From assembly GCF_000423105.1 (NCBI RefSeq), contig NZ_AUHI01000005.1, forward strand, positions 62,001 to 126,000: a DNA stretch of 64,000 nt, in the 5' to 3' direction. Made by a program: the position numbers and the translations under genes. The notes beneath the pieces were generated by a model. The model did not search any database. It saw nothing but the letters and a program-made list of their open reading frames with translations, and had not been told where the DNA came from. Positions 33,691 through 42,995 of the stretch are shown piece by piece. Numbering within the stretch: the first letter of the stretch is position 1; every line of letters begins with the position of its first letter. The DNA comes from Halalkalibacillus halophilus DSM 18494 (lineage in GTDB: Bacteria; Bacillota; Bacilli; Bacillales; Alkalibacillaceae).

Positions 33691-34835
33691 TCAATCTCCT
33701 TGATCAATTATTTGTTGTATCGATATATCTTCTAATACTTTGACAAACATTTCTAATCTAACTTTATCATTGTCCTTATGTTCGTGCAAAACTTTTAGCG
33801 AATCCACTTTAATCGTCGGGTCTAATTCTCTTTTTAAGTGAGTAGACACTATTTGTTCTAGGTCATTCTTCAGGTCAATTGATAATTCTTGGGCTTCCTC
33901 TTCAACTTCAACATACTCAATAATTTGAAGGGGTAAATCCCAATGAAGAAAGCGGATTGGTTTCGCTTCAATCGTTAGCGCATGTGTCTCATTATAGAAA
34001 GGGGTAAGGTCAAATCGATTGAAAATATTTAGGCCGTAGTGAAGATTGGAGTCGGATAGTTTATTGTATTGATAATCTGCTAGTGAAATCGTCAAACTTA
34101 ATTCATACCATACTTCTGCTATTATTTCTCCTTCAGACTTCACCCATACCTCATTCTCTTCATCTAATAAACCACTTACCAACAAATCATTTTCTGATAC
34201 AACATCATAAATAGAAACTTCTGGTTTACCGTTTGTAACTAACATTTTTTGAATAGTACCATCTTTACCAGCAATTATATTTGTAGGATCTTCTTGACTA
34301 ATAAGTGGTGGTCTAGATGTTTCTTCTACAGTAATATGAAAAGCTACACCTTGCTTTTCAATCCCTACAAAGGAAACAGTATCAATCTGGTTCATTATTT
34401 CTCTTTCCAAAGTAGAAATATCTTCCACCCGCTGGATCCAATTTCCTTGTTCGAGACCGAACTCCTCTACAAGCCCCTTAACTTTATATTGTACTTCTTC
34501 ACTACCTCCTGCCACAGAAACTTTCCATACCACATTTGAGAAAAACAATATGACTATAATAGAAGATAATATACTTCCTATTATTGCTTTTTGATTTACT
34601 TTTAATTTTCTATCATTTACATTTCTTTTAATTTTAATTTTACATTTATAATCTTTTCTCAATTTTCTAATAAAATTTAGATCTTGTTTTCTAATTGTAA
34701 CTTTAAGTACGTTTTTTTATGTTCTTTAATATCATATAAACTTATGTTGTGCGTATGTAAAGCTTGTATTAATTCTAATGGTTGTCCATCATAAATCATT
34801 AGATCTATATAATTATTATATAGCCCTTTTCTCAA
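33691..34835 (-). pseudogene. yqfD: Sporulation protein YqfD, broken by a one-base frameshift
   Basis: Two frames together make one YqfD. The first, from TTG at 34833-34835 (after GGAGGGG), gives 52 residues to a stop at 34677. The second, open from 34662 to 33691, gives the rest: basic linker, membrane helix (about 27-47 of that part) and an extracytosolic domain. An A7 tract in the coding strand (T at 34712-34718) joins them: adding one A continues the frame as KKNVLKVTIRKQDLNFIRK and on into KLRKDYKCKI, with a total of 381 residues, close to the B. subtilis protein. YqfD acts with YqfC in the mother cell. A sequencing error, true mutation or slippage on the A tract are all possible. Confidence 0.75.
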
Positions 34836-34856
34836 ATGAATCCCCTCCATCAATCA

Positions 34857-35132
34857 TTAATCCCAATTTATTCTTTCAATTGAACCTTCAATTACAATTT
34901 CTTCTTTTAAAAAGTGCTTAATGACTAAATCCTTTCCCAAAACAGTAAGCTTACCATTTTGATGTGCTATGACTACAGATTGGTCCGTAAAAGAAATTAG
35001 TCCTTTGTGATTTTCTATATATGCATGTATAGAACCTACCATGGTTATTCTAGGGTAATTTAATATATAGTCGCTCGGTAACTCGCTATATTTTGCAACG
35101 ATTTCTTTTATTCTTGATTTGAATGTCTTCAC
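34857..35132 (-). CDS. yqfC: Sporulation protein YqfC
   Basis: 91 residues, no membrane segment; YabP/YqfC family pattern (LPSDYILNYPRITMVGSIHAYIENHKGLI, then LTVLGKDLVIK and EEIVIEGSI near the end). A SigE-controlled coat/morphogenesis-related partner of YqfD in B. subtilis. It precedes yqfD with a 21-bp gap. Separated from yqfB by a terminator, as expected for a sporulation-specific unit. Confidence 0.9.
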   Translation of the reverse strand: MKTFKSRIKEIVAKYSELPSDYILNYPRITMVGSIHAYIENHKGLISFTDQSVVIAHQNGKLTVLGKDLVIKHFLKEEIVIEGSIERINWD

Positions 35133-35159
35133 GAAAAAGCCTCCCTATACCCCAATATA

Positions 35160-35198
35160 TGAAAAAAGCCATAGGATATATTCATATCCTATGGCTTA
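35160..35198 (-). terminator. Terminator of the yqeZ-floA-yqfB operon
   Basis: Perfect 14-bp stem AAGCCATAGGATAT with a four-base loop and six T on the minus strand, 15 bp after the yqfB stop. Confidence 0.88.
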
Positions 35199-35212
35199 AA
35201 TTCGTATGCTAT

Positions 35213-35683
35213 TTATACTGATTTTTTTTGTTTTGATTTCGGTTTACCTAATATTTCACTCATAACAACACTTTCAACAATTCTTTTTCTATTAATGTTC
35301 TTAGCTACAGAGATTCTGGAAACTTTTGGTAAATCCTTTTCGGATAGAGATCCTTGTTTTATTAGATCCGTTCCACCAATTGCCTCAGATTGAATAGAAT
35401 CCTTTAATTGTTGGCCTTCACTTTCATCAAGGCGTTCTCTTGAATCTTTCATTGCCTCGTACCATTCATTTCCCCCGTGAGTAACAACTTCTTCAGCTTT
35501 TTCTTTTGCCTGCCCTTGAATTTCTTCACTACGCTGTTCCATTCTTTCTCGCGTCTGATCATTCCTCACAGGTCCCTGGTCGTCTCGATTTTGCTCCCCA
35601 CGTTGAAATAAACTAAGTAACCCAACTAATATAGCAACTAAAATAAAAATGTTACCAAAAATTATTTCAATTATACCGCCCAT
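35213..35683 (-). CDS. yqfB: Membrane-anchored protein YqfB-like
   Basis: 156 residues: one N-terminal transmembrane helix (about 5-26), then a charged, mostly coiled-coil Gln/Glu/Arg-rich stretch (about 28-100) and a basic C-terminus (KPKSKQKKSV). Placed after the flotillin gene, as B. subtilis yqfB is after yqeZ-yqfA; assigned by context. Possibly an accessory of the flotillin/NfeD pair, which is inference. Confidence 0.7.
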   Translation of the reverse strand: MGGIIEIIFGNIFILVAILVGLLSLFQRGEQNRDDQGPVRNDQTRERMEQRSEEIQGQAKEKAEEVVTHGGNEWYEAMKDSRERLDESEGQQLKDSIQSEAIGGTDLIKQGSLSEKDLPKVSRISVAKNINRKRIVESVVMSEILGKPKSKQKKSV

Positions 35684-35710
35684 AGCGATCGACTCTCCTT
35701 TATAGGGAGT

Positions 35711-36712
35711 TTAACGTGAATGTTTGTCATCTTCATCATCTTCATGCTTGCTTAACTTACCAATCATTTCACGCATATCTGTGTCAGCTAATACGTTTTT
35801 ATAGTTAACATAGTCCATTACACCCATGTTACCATTACGCAATGCTTCAGCTAATGCTTTTGGAACTTCAGCTTCAGCTTCTACAACTTTAGCTTGCATT
35901 TCTTGTACTTTTGCAATGTTTTCTTGTTCTTGTGCTACAGCCATCGCACGACGTTCCTCTGCTTTAGCCTGTGCAATGTTTTTATCTGCTTCAGCTTGGT
36001 CAGTTTGTAAGATCGCACCGATGTTTTTACCGATGTCAATGTCTGCGATATCAATAGACAGGATTTCAAATGCTGTACCAGCGTCTAATCCTTTTGAAAG
36101 GACATTTTGAGAAATCATATCCGGATTTTCAAGTACTTTCTTGTGGCTTTGTGAACTACCCATTGTGGATACAATTCCCTCACCAACACGAGCAATAACT
36201 GTATCTTCACCAGCACCACCGACAAGTCGGTCAATGTTGGCACGTACTGTAATACGAGCTTTTGCCTTAACTTCAATACCATCCATAGCAACACCAGCGA
36301 TAAATGGTGTTTCAATTACTTTCGGGTTAACACTCATTTGCACAGCTTCTAGTACGTCACGACCTGCTAAGTCAATTGCAGCCGCACGTTCGAAGCTTAG
36401 TTCAATATTCGCACGATGAGCAGCAATTAAAGCATTAACCACTCGGTCGACGTTACCACCAGCTAAGTAGTGACTCTCCAACTGATTCGTTTGAACGGTT
36501 AATCCTGCTTTATGTGCTTTGATTAACGGGTTAATAACCATTTTAGGTACAACTCTACGTAAACGCATACCTATAAGTGTGAAAATACTAATCTTAACTC
36601 CTGCAGCTAGTGCACTAATCCATAGCATTACAGGCACAAAAGTAAATAGAATAGCAATACCGATAATAAGTAAAGCTACTATTATGAGTGGAAATAAATC
36701 AACTAATTCCAT
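35711..36712 (-). CDS. floA: Flotillin-like protein FloA
   Basis: 333 residues. N-terminal membrane hairpin (about 6-45), SPFH/band-7-like domain, and a C-terminal EA-rich coiled coil (IAQAKAEERRAMAVAQEQEN, then AKVVEAEAEVPKALAEALRNG). Scaffolds membrane microdomains and aids protein complexes there. Directly downstream of the NfeD1a gene yqeZ by 24 bp, its usual partner. In B. subtilis the operon belongs to SigW; no clear SigW site was seen here. Confidence 0.94.
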   Translation of the reverse strand: MELVDLFPLIIVALLIIGIAILFTFVPVMLWISALAAGVKISIFTLIGMRLRRVVPKMVINPLIKAHKAGLTVQTNQLESHYLAGGNVDRVVNALIAAHRANIELSFERAAAIDLAGRDVLEAVQMSVNPKVIETPFIAGVAMDGIEVKAKARITVRANIDRLVGGAGEDTVIARVGEGIVSTMGSSQSHKKVLENPDMISQNVLSKGLDAGTAFEILSIDIADIDIGKNIGAILQTDQAEADKNIAQAKAEERRAMAVAQEQENIAKVQEMQAKVVEAEAEVPKALAEALRNGNMGVMDYVNYKNVLADTDMREMIGKLSKHEDDEDDKHSR

Positions 36713-36736
36713 TTGTACATTCCTCCTAATATTATA

Positions 36737-38068
36737 TTAATCTATATGTGTAATTTCTCGAACTACAATCCGAGAACCTTCCACCTTGACAATTTTGATC
36801 GGTTTATTCCGATCGATGAATGAGCCCTCAGATACTACGTCTAATCGCTCATCATTAAATATTGCAGTTCCAGAAGGCCGTAAATATGTTAATGCGGTAC
36901 CTTCTTCTCCAACTAGCTCATTTCTATTAACAGTAGTTACATAACCTAATTCCGTAGTTGTTTGATCAGATAAAACTAAATGCCTAAAGATTCCTTTATT
37001 TGTATCCAATTTCTTAAATAATATAAACGCGATAATAATCGCCATGATTAATGATATACCAATACTAAGTGCCATATGACCCATATCTGCACCAGATAGT
37101 AATATAGCCCCGAGAATAGCACCTCCACCTATAATGCCTAAAATGCCACTCGGTATAAAGAACTCTAAGATAATCAGTACCAGCCCAACCAATAATAATA
37201 TGAGGGATTCGTAACCTGCAAAACCTGCTATTAAGTGTCCATAAAAGAACAATACTAGCGAGGACGCACCCATTATACCTGCTATACCAAATCCAGGTGA
37301 GTACAATTCAACAATTAAACCAATACTCGCAACCGATAGTAAAATAGGAATAACTACTGGGCTAGTTACAAATCTTGCAATGTTCTCAGAAAATGTAGGT
37401 GATGTTTCATAAATTTCTGCTTGGTCATATCCTAGTGTTTCGAGTAATGCTTCACGATTCTCACTTATACCCTCTGCATATTCCACTTCTACTGCCTCTT
37501 GAGGTGACAAGGTCAAGAAACTGCCCTCTCCAGCCCCATACTCCGGCATATCAATGGAATCATCAGCCATAGCTCTAGCATATAATGGATCACGGTCATT
37601 TCTTTCTGCAGCCGCTACCATAGCAGAGATCCAAGCCGATTGAGCTTTCGCATCAGCAGCGCTCCCATCTCCGGTAATCACTCCTGAAGCTCCCATAGTC
37701 GACCCAGGACGCATGTATATTTCATCAGCCATCAGTGCAATATATGAACCTGCAGATAATGCCTGACTAGTTACATATGCAGCACTTGGAATTTGAGTAG
37801 AAGATAATAAACCAGCGATCTCATTTGCTGAATCCACTCGCCCACCTGGGGTATCAATTTCAAATACAATTAAATCAGCAAAATTTTCCTCAGCTTCTTG
37901 TATACTTCGGTCCAAAAATGAAACTAAACCTCTTTCTACCTCTTCTTCAACAGGTATAAAATAAACGATTGTTCCACTTTCTTCATGTTCATCTGCTGAC
38001 ATTTGACCGTAATTTATCCACATAAATGATAATAAGATAATCAGTACACTATAAATTCCTTTTCGCAT
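36737..38068 (-). CDS. yqeZ: NfeD-family membrane serine protease (NfeD1a)
   Basis: 443 residues: signal peptide (about 1-25), ClpP-class serine protease domain (DTPGGRVDSANEI, SAGSYIALMADEI, GSTMGASG; about 28-220), four to five membrane helices (about 230-355) and a C-terminal OB fold with GEEGTALTYLRPSGTAIF. Homologues cleave membrane proteins such as stomatin C-termini. Start after GGGGGG. First gene of yqeZ-floA-yqfB. Confidence 0.93.
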   Translation of the reverse strand: MRKGIYSVLIILLSFMWINYGQMSADEHEESGTIVYFIPVEEEVERGLVSFLDRSIQEAEENFADLIVFEIDTPGGRVDSANEIAGLLSSTQIPSAAYVTSQALSAGSYIALMADEIYMRPGSTMGASGVITGDGSAADAKAQSAWISAMVAAAERNDRDPLYARAMADDSIDMPEYGAGEGSFLTLSPQEAVEVEYAEGISENREALLETLGYDQAEIYETSPTFSENIARFVTSPVVIPILLSVASIGLIVELYSPGFGIAGIMGASSLVLFFYGHLIAGFAGYESLILLLVGLVLIILEFFIPSGILGIIGGGAILGAILLSGADMGHMALSIGISLIMAIIIAFILFKKLDTNKGIFRHLVLSDQTTTELGYVTTVNRNELVGEEGTALTYLRPSGTAIFNDERLDVVSEGSFIDRNKPIKIVKVEGSRIVVREITHID

Positions 38069-38255
38069 TGAATCCCCCCCTTAAATTCAAAACAATTTTA
38101 ACAAACAACATTTTTATCTATTTTTACCTTATAATGTTGTCATCTATGTAAGGAAAAGTAATCTCTATAATACTATCGTACAACAATAGTTTGATTTAAG
38201 GAAGTAAGAATCATTTGAAAACAAGAAAATTTTCTTACAAATTCAAAAATACGAA

Positions 38256-38326
38256 ATTAAAAAAATAAGTGTTAAGTACTTCGTTTGACTTCAACATAAA
38301 GTTAAACGTTTCCTTAACACTTATTT
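38256..38326 (-). terminator. Terminator after rpsU-yqeY
   Basis: Arms AAATAAGTGTTAAG (38263-38276) and CTTAACACTTATTT (38313-38326), with a second inner hairpin, followed by T7 on the minus strand. Confidence 0.82.
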
Positions 38327-38334
38327 CATCTTAC

Positions 38335-38781
38335 TTATTGCAATTGCTTTGCAACCATTTGGTTTACGCGAGAGCCATCAGCTTTCCCTTTAATCTTAGG
38401 CATAACTGCACTCATCACTTTACCCATATCGGCTTTAGAAGTAGCGCCTACTTCTTGAATTGTTTGATCAACTATTTGTTGTAATTCTTCATCCGACAAT
38501 TGTGCAGGTAAATAAACTTCTAAAATCTCTATTTCCTGCTCTGTTTTAGTCACTAAATCATCACGATTAGCACTCTTGAACTCTTGGAGGGAGTCATTTC
38601 TTTGCTTAACTTCTCGAATAAGAACTTGTAATTCTTCTTCTTCCGTAAGCTCTCCGTCCTTCTTTTTAATCGCTTCATTCTGTAAGGAAGCTTTGATCAT
38701 ACGAATGACAGTAAGCTTTTGTTTTTCTTTATTTCTCATAGCTTGTTTCATATCTTCGTTCAAACGATCAAGCAAAGCCAT
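38335..38781 (-). CDS. yqeY: GatB/YqeY domain protein
   Basis: 148 residues from MALLDRLNEDMKQAMRNKEK, the exact family N-terminus; the ATG at 38779-38781 is chosen over a start four codons upstream because GAGGGTGT lies before it. The YqeY domain resembles the tail of the amidotransferase subunit GatB and may bind tRNA; function not proven. It follows rpsU closely, as in many bacteria. Confidence 0.93.
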   Translation of the reverse strand: MALLDRLNEDMKQAMRNKEKQKLTVIRMIKASLQNEAIKKKDGELTEEEELQVLIREVKQRNDSLQEFKSANRDDLVTKTEQEIEILEVYLPAQLSDEELQQIVDQTIQEVGATSKADMGKVMSAVMPKIKGKADGSRVNQMVAKQLQ

Positions 38782-38804
38782 TAAAAAATACACCCTCTTC
38801 GTTA

Positions 38805-38978
38805 CTATTTACGCTTTCTTGCAGCTTCTGATTTTTTCTTACGACGTACGCTAGGTTTCTCATAGTATTCACGTTTACGATACTCATTAAGTGTACCGTT
38901 CTTCGAAACCGAACGTTTAAAGCGTCGAAGAGCATCTTCAATAGACTCATTTTTTCTAACGCGAGTTTCGTTTGACAT
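38805..38978 (-). CDS. rpsU: 30S ribosomal protein S21
   Basis: 57 residues: MSNETRVRKNESIEDALRRF to the basic end SEAARKRK. The conserved FKRSVSKNGTLNEYRKREYYEKPS core is typical of S21. GGAGGGAGGG precedes the ATG. A consensus SigA promoter lies 66 bp upstream; followed by yqeY. Confidence 0.97.
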   Translation of the reverse strand: MSNETRVRKNESIEDALRRFKRSVSKNGTLNEYRKREYYEKPSVRRKKKSEAARKRK

Positions 38979-39043
38979 GCTCTACCCTCCCTCCAAATAA
39001 AACGCATAAATCAATGTGTGCTAACTCTTGCACATCACTAGTT

Positions 39044-39072
39044 ATTATATTAAATTTTTTCAGTTAGGTCAA
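39044..39072 (-). promoter_or_regulatory. SigA-type promoter of rpsU-yqeY
   Basis: Minus strand: TTGACC (39067-39072), 17-bp spacer, perfect TATAAT (39044-39049). Confidence 0.8.
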
Positions 39073-39135
39073 TATCCAAACATCTTATTGTATGTATATG
39101 AATTTCTATTCATATCATTTATAGAGGTGAATGAT

Positions 39136-40071
39136 ATGTTTTACTTATTAATACCCTTTTTTACTTATCTAACTATTTTTATATATGGTTTATTGTGGAT
39201 GAGAATATGTTTTCACACCGTTTTTTTAAAAAGGTTTGAACAATTCGAACCAAAAATGAATGTTTTTTATGGCTTCCTAATGGGACTTGCCATTACTATA
39301 GCGATTCAAAGTAGCTCTGCTTCGATCGCATTACTAATGAGCTTCATTCAACCTACTAAACGCACTCCTTACTATTTTATTTTGACTTATATAATAGGAG
39401 CGAATTTAGGCACTACTGTCTCCTCACAAATCTTTATTTATAACCACGATTTAGTGATTATTAGCTGCATTATACTCGGAGCATGTTTGGCAATATTCTT
39501 TCATCGTAACCGAATTGGTTTTTCTCTTAGCGGTGTTTTTATAGGTTCGGCACTTATATTCATTGCAATTAAAGGCTTTGAAAATATTTCATTGTTGTTA
39601 ACTGATTCTGATTCAAACCAAGTTATTCAATTTGCCAATGACTCTAATTGGAAAGCGACACTTGCTGGTTTGTCATTTACTAGTTTCATTCAGTCTTCTA
39701 GCAGTTTGGTTGGGATATTAATAGGTACAAGCTCAAATCATATATTTTCAATCGAAGCAGTATACTATTTGCTGCTCGGAGCTAACATCGGTACTTGTTC
39801 GACAATATTGATTGTAGCAATGGGTCAATCTAATCTACTCAAATTTATAGGTTACTCCCATTTATGGATAAACATTTTCACAGCGTTACTATTCTCTCCT
39901 AAAATAATTAGTCACTATATAATTACTTTCACACAGTTAATCAGTGAAAATGAAATGCAACAAATTGTGATCCTGTCTATATGTATAAACCTTTTATCGG
40001 GAATCGTTTTGCTAATATTTTTAAAACCTCTACATCGTTTCATTATTAAATTACATAAAATCAGGGAATAA
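39136..40071 (+). CDS. yqeW: Na/Pi-cotransporter family protein YqeW
   Basis: 311 residues, about eight membrane helices in two repeats, each with the family signature QSSSASIALL (near 60) and QSSSSLVG (near 198), plus GANLGTT and GANIGTC. Lacks the PhoU domain of the symporter at 8965. Length and position beside rpsU match B. subtilis YqeW; substrate unknown. Start at ATG 39136 after AGAGGTGAA; upstream in-frame codons lack a ribosome-binding site. Confidence 0.87.
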   Translation: MFYLLIPFFTYLTIFIYGLLWMRICFHTVFLKRFEQFEPKMNVFYGFLMGLAITIAIQSSSASIALLMSFIQPTKRTPYYFILTYIIGANLGTTVSSQIFIYNHDLVIISCIILGACLAIFFHRNRIGFSLSGVFIGSALIFIAIKGFENISLLLTDSDSNQVIQFANDSNWKATLAGLSFTSFIQSSSSLVGILIGTSSNHIFSIEAVYYLLLGANIGTCSTILIVAMGQSNLLKFIGYSHLWINIFTALLFSPKIISHYIITFTQLISENEMQQIVILSICINLLSGIVLLIFLKPLHRFIIKLHKIRE

Positions 40072-40109
40072 ACCTGAAAGAAAATTAAGTGGAAATTCGA
40101 TTGATGTAC

Positions 40110-40148
40110 AAAAAAAGGAGGTGCGATTAACTCGCACCTTCTTCCTTG
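40110..40148 (-). terminator. Terminator of the dnaK-deoC operon
   Basis: Stem GGAGGTGCGA / TCGCACCTTC-side arm (perfect GGTGCGA core), T7 on the minus strand, about 20 bp after the deoC stop. It may also stop yqeW transcripts. Confidence 0.78.
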
Positions 40149-40167
40149 TTCAGATAAACATTTTATT

Positions 40168-40839
40168 TTAATAATCAGAGTCTGATGTGTTACCTGTTAC
40201 AATCTCAATACCTGAAGAGGCCCCAATACGTGTAGCCCCAGCATCAATCATTGCGTTGGCATCTGCTGCATTCTTAACTCCACCTGATGCTTTCACTCCC
40301 ATTTCCGGACCAACTGTTAAACGCATTAAGCGAATATCATCAGCAGTCGCTCCTCCACCCGAGAAGCCAGTGGAAGTTTTTACAAAGTCTGCTCCAGCAC
40401 GTTTTGCTAGTTCACATGCTTTTACTTTTTCATCCTTTGTTAACAAGGAAGTTTCAATTATTACCTTAACAATTGCTTTATCTTCTGCTTCATTTACAAC
40501 CGCTTTGATATCTTGTTCAACCTCTTCGTAATGACCATCTTTAAGTGAACCGATATTTATGACCATATCAATCTCGGATGCACCATTTTCAATTGCTTGC
40601 TTTGTTTCAAAAGCTTTTGTTTCTAGAGTCGTAGCCCCAAGTGGAAATCCAATTACTGTACAAACTTTCACTTCTGTATCTTTCAATAATTCATGACAAT
40701 GTGTTACCCATGTGGGAGTCACACATACAGAAGCGAAATTATAAGTCTTAGCTTCTTCACATACTTGGTTAATTTTTTCTACCTGTGTTTCTGGTTTTAA
40801 TTGAGTGTGGTCGATCATAGCTGCTAAATTTTTATCCAT
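40168..40839 (-). CDS. deoC: Deoxyribose-phosphate aldolase
   Basis: 223 residues, TIM barrel. Schiff-base lysine K154 in DFVKTSTGFS and the proton-relay K183 in GVKASGGVK are present, with MIDHTQLKP at the start. Splits deoxyribose 5-phosphate into acetaldehyde and glyceraldehyde 3-phosphate. It lies 16 bp after mtaB with no terminator between, so it appears added to the end of the dnaK operon; in B. subtilis deoC is elsewhere with its own regulator. Confidence 0.95.
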   Translation of the reverse strand: MDKNLAAMIDHTQLKPETQVEKINQVCEEAKTYNFASVCVTPTWVTHCHELLKDTEVKVCTVIGFPLGATTLETKAFETKQAIENGASEIDMVINIGSLKDGHYEEVEQDIKAVVNEAEDKAIVKVIIETSLLTKDEKVKACELAKRAGADFVKTSTGFSGGGATADDIRLMRLTVGPEMGVKASGGVKNAADANAMIDAGATRIGASSGIEIVTGNTSDSDY

Positions 40840-40855
40840 TAAAACACTTCCTTTT

Positions 40856-42211
40856 CTAATTTGTAGTAGCGATTGGGCTTCCTTTAGGTTGGTCCATCAC
40901 ACGGACAAATTCTCCTTCGTTATAAGGATAGCCCGCTTTTGTTATTTTAACACGAACAATTTGGCCAATTAGTTCTTCGGCCCCTTTAAAAGCAACTTTC
41001 ATATAATTATCAGAATAACCTTCCAGCATTCCACTTTTAGGGGCTTTCTTATAAGCCTCTTCAGGAATAACTTCAAGCACCTCACCTTCAAATTGAGACG
41101 CATATTCCTTTGCTTGTTGGTTAGAAAGTTCAATTAACTGATGGACACGTTTGTTTTTGACTTCATCATCCACTTGGTCTTTCATACGTGCTGCAGGTGT
41201 CCCTGTTCTTTGAGAATAAGGAAAAACATGCAATTCGGAATAACCGATTTCTTGAATAAACTTATATGTCTCCATGAATTCTTCGTCTGTTTCTCCTGGG
41301 AATCCTACTATCACGTCGGATGTGATTGCCAATTTCGGCAAAGCATTCTTCACCTTTTCAATTCTTCCTCGATAAAAATCTGCAGTATACTTTCTTCTCA
41401 TGCGTTTCAAGACAGTGTCTGAACCAGCTTGTAAAGGAATGTGTAAGTGCCTAACAATCATCTCAGACTGATCTAGAACTTCTATTACTTCATCTGTGAT
41501 CTGGCTAGCTTCAATCGATGAGATACGAATTCGTTTCAATCCTTTTACATTTGCTTCTAGTTCTCTTAATAATTGTGCCAAGTTATAATCTTTTAAGTCC
41601 TCACCATAACCACCTGTATGAATTCCTGTTAAAACAATTTCTTTATAACCTGCATCAACTAATTGTTGCGCTTGAAATAAAACATCTTCTTTTGGTCGAG
41701 AACGCATTAGACCTCTAGCCCAAGGTATAATGCAAAAAGTACAAAAGTTGTTACAACCTTCTTGTATTTTTAAAGAAGCTCTCGTACGGTCCGTAAAAGC
41801 AGGCACATCCATATCTTCAAACACACGTGTTTTCATAATGTTCGTTACCGCATTTATAGGTTGTCTTTCCTCTTTATACTGCTCTATGTAATCAAGCATT
41901 TTTTTACGATCTTGTGTGCCTACAACAACGTCCACACCCGGGATCTCCATAATTTCCCCTGGAGATGTTTGTGCATAACAGCCTGTAACACATATCACTG
42001 CATCTGGATTATTCCGAATAGCACGGCGAATAACCTGACGACTTTTCTTATCCCCAGTATTTGTAACCGTACAAGTATTTATTACGTACACATCTGAATG
42101 TTGCGTGAACTCTACACGTTCATATTCATGAACTTTGAAAAATTGCCATATTGCTTCTGTTTCATAATGATTAACTTTACATCCTAATGTATGGAAAGCT
42201 ACAGTACTCAT
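40856..42211 (-). CDS. mtaB: tRNA t6A37 methylthiotransferase MtaB
   Basis: 451 residues from MSTVAFHTLGCKVNHYETEAI. UPF0004 domain with three cluster cysteines (GCKVNHYET, NTCTVT, GCYAQ), radical-SAM domain with CNNFCTFCIIPWARG (C-x3-C-x2-C), and a C-terminal TRAM domain. Converts t6A to ms2t6A at tRNA position 37. Start chosen after GGAGGT; 4 bp after rsmE. Confidence 0.95.
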   Translation of the reverse strand: MSTVAFHTLGCKVNHYETEAIWQFFKVHEYERVEFTQHSDVYVINTCTVTNTGDKKSRQVIRRAIRNNPDAVICVTGCYAQTSPGEIMEIPGVDVVVGTQDRKKMLDYIEQYKEERQPINAVTNIMKTRVFEDMDVPAFTDRTRASLKIQEGCNNFCTFCIIPWARGLMRSRPKEDVLFQAQQLVDAGYKEIVLTGIHTGGYGEDLKDYNLAQLLRELEANVKGLKRIRISSIEASQITDEVIEVLDQSEMIVRHLHIPLQAGSDTVLKRMRRKYTADFYRGRIEKVKNALPKLAITSDVIVGFPGETDEEFMETYKFIQEIGYSELHVFPYSQRTGTPAARMKDQVDDEVKNKRVHQLIELSNQQAKEYASQFEGEVLEVIPEEAYKKAPKSGMLEGYSDNYMKVAFKGAEELIGQIVRVKITKAGYPYNEGEFVRVMDQPKGSPIATTN

Positions 42212-42215
42212 AAGC

Positions 42216-42983
42216 TTACCTCCATTCCTCAAAATAAAAAGATAGAACAGATAAAATATAGATTGGTGCAGTTTCTGTTCTTAATATTCGTTTTCCTAGC
42301 CTAATTGGTGTTGCACCAATTGAAAAAAGACGATCCAATTCTTGCTCGGAAAATCCTCCTTCAGGTCCAACAACAATTAACACCTTTGCTCCATCCTTCA
42401 ATTCTTTCATTTGTTCCTTAAAATTTGAAGGTGTTATCCCACTCTTTTTTGCTTCATACTCACTTGCTACCATTATACAATCAAATGCATTATCTGACAG
42501 CAGTTTTTCGAGTTTATTGACCTGTGTAATCATTGGTATTTTAGATCGATGTGACTGTTCACTTGCTTCTTTCGCAATCTTTTCTAGCCTTGCTATTTTT
42601 TTTGATTGCTTCTTATTATCCCATTTTACAATAGATCGATCCATTTGTAATGGAGTGATTTGACTCACACCAAGTTCTGTTGATTTTTGTATAATTAGAT
42701 CTAGTTTATCACTTTTGGGTAAGCCTTGAGCTAAAGTGATGTGAATTGGTAATTCATTGGATTCAGTCAGTTCTTCTAAAACAGTAACAGATACTAATTT
42801 ATTCTCATCATTGATTTTAGTAATAAAAGCAGTGAATGCTCTGCCTGAAGGGTGACAAACAATAAGTTGGTCGTCCACTTTCATACGCATCACATTCACT
42901 ATATGGTGAAAGTCATCACCACTCACACTGACTTTTCTTAAATGATCATCCCAATTTTGTTCCGATACAAAATAACGTTGCAT
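42216..42983 (-). CDS. rsmE: 16S rRNA m3U1498 methyltransferase RsmE
   Basis: 255 residues. N-terminal PUA-like domain (MQRYFVSEQNWDD) and a SPOUT/TrmD-fold domain with trefoil-knot motifs VGPEGGFSEQEL and LGKRILRTETAPI. Methylates U1498 in the decoding region. Member of the dnaK operon, between prmA and mtaB. Confidence 0.95.
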   Translation of the reverse strand: MQRYFVSEQNWDDHLRKVSVSGDDFHHIVNVMRMKVDDQLIVCHPSGRAFTAFITKINDENKLVSVTVLEELTESNELPIHITLAQGLPKSDKLDLIIQKSTELGVSQITPLQMDRSIVKWDNKKQSKKIARLEKIAKEASEQSHRSKIPMITQVNKLEKLLSDNAFDCIMVASEYEAKKSGITPSNFKEQMKELKDGAKVLIVVGPEGGFSEQELDRLFSIGATPIRLGKRILRTETAPIYILSVLSFYFEEWR

Positions 42984-42995
42984 GTAAACCCCTCA

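Noticed and set aside
34712..34718. Calling yqfD a proven programmed frameshift
   Set aside because: The A7 tract could support slippage, but no stimulatory structure is evident and an assembly or sequencing error in a homopolymer is at least as likely.
35826..36419. Plus-strand Ser/Ala-rich open frames opposite floA
   Set aside because: Composition reflects the complement of the Ala/Glu-rich flotillin coiled coil; no start signals.
38069..38260. SigW promoter for yqeZ-floA-yqfB
   Set aside because: No TGAAAC-16/17-CGTA pattern could be found in the upstream region, though the operon is SigW-controlled in B. subtilis.
38768..39007. 79-codon minus-strand frame over rpsU
   Set aside because: A frame-shifted reading of the S21 gene; the real gene is 38805-38978 with a strong ribosome-binding site and full S21 similarity.
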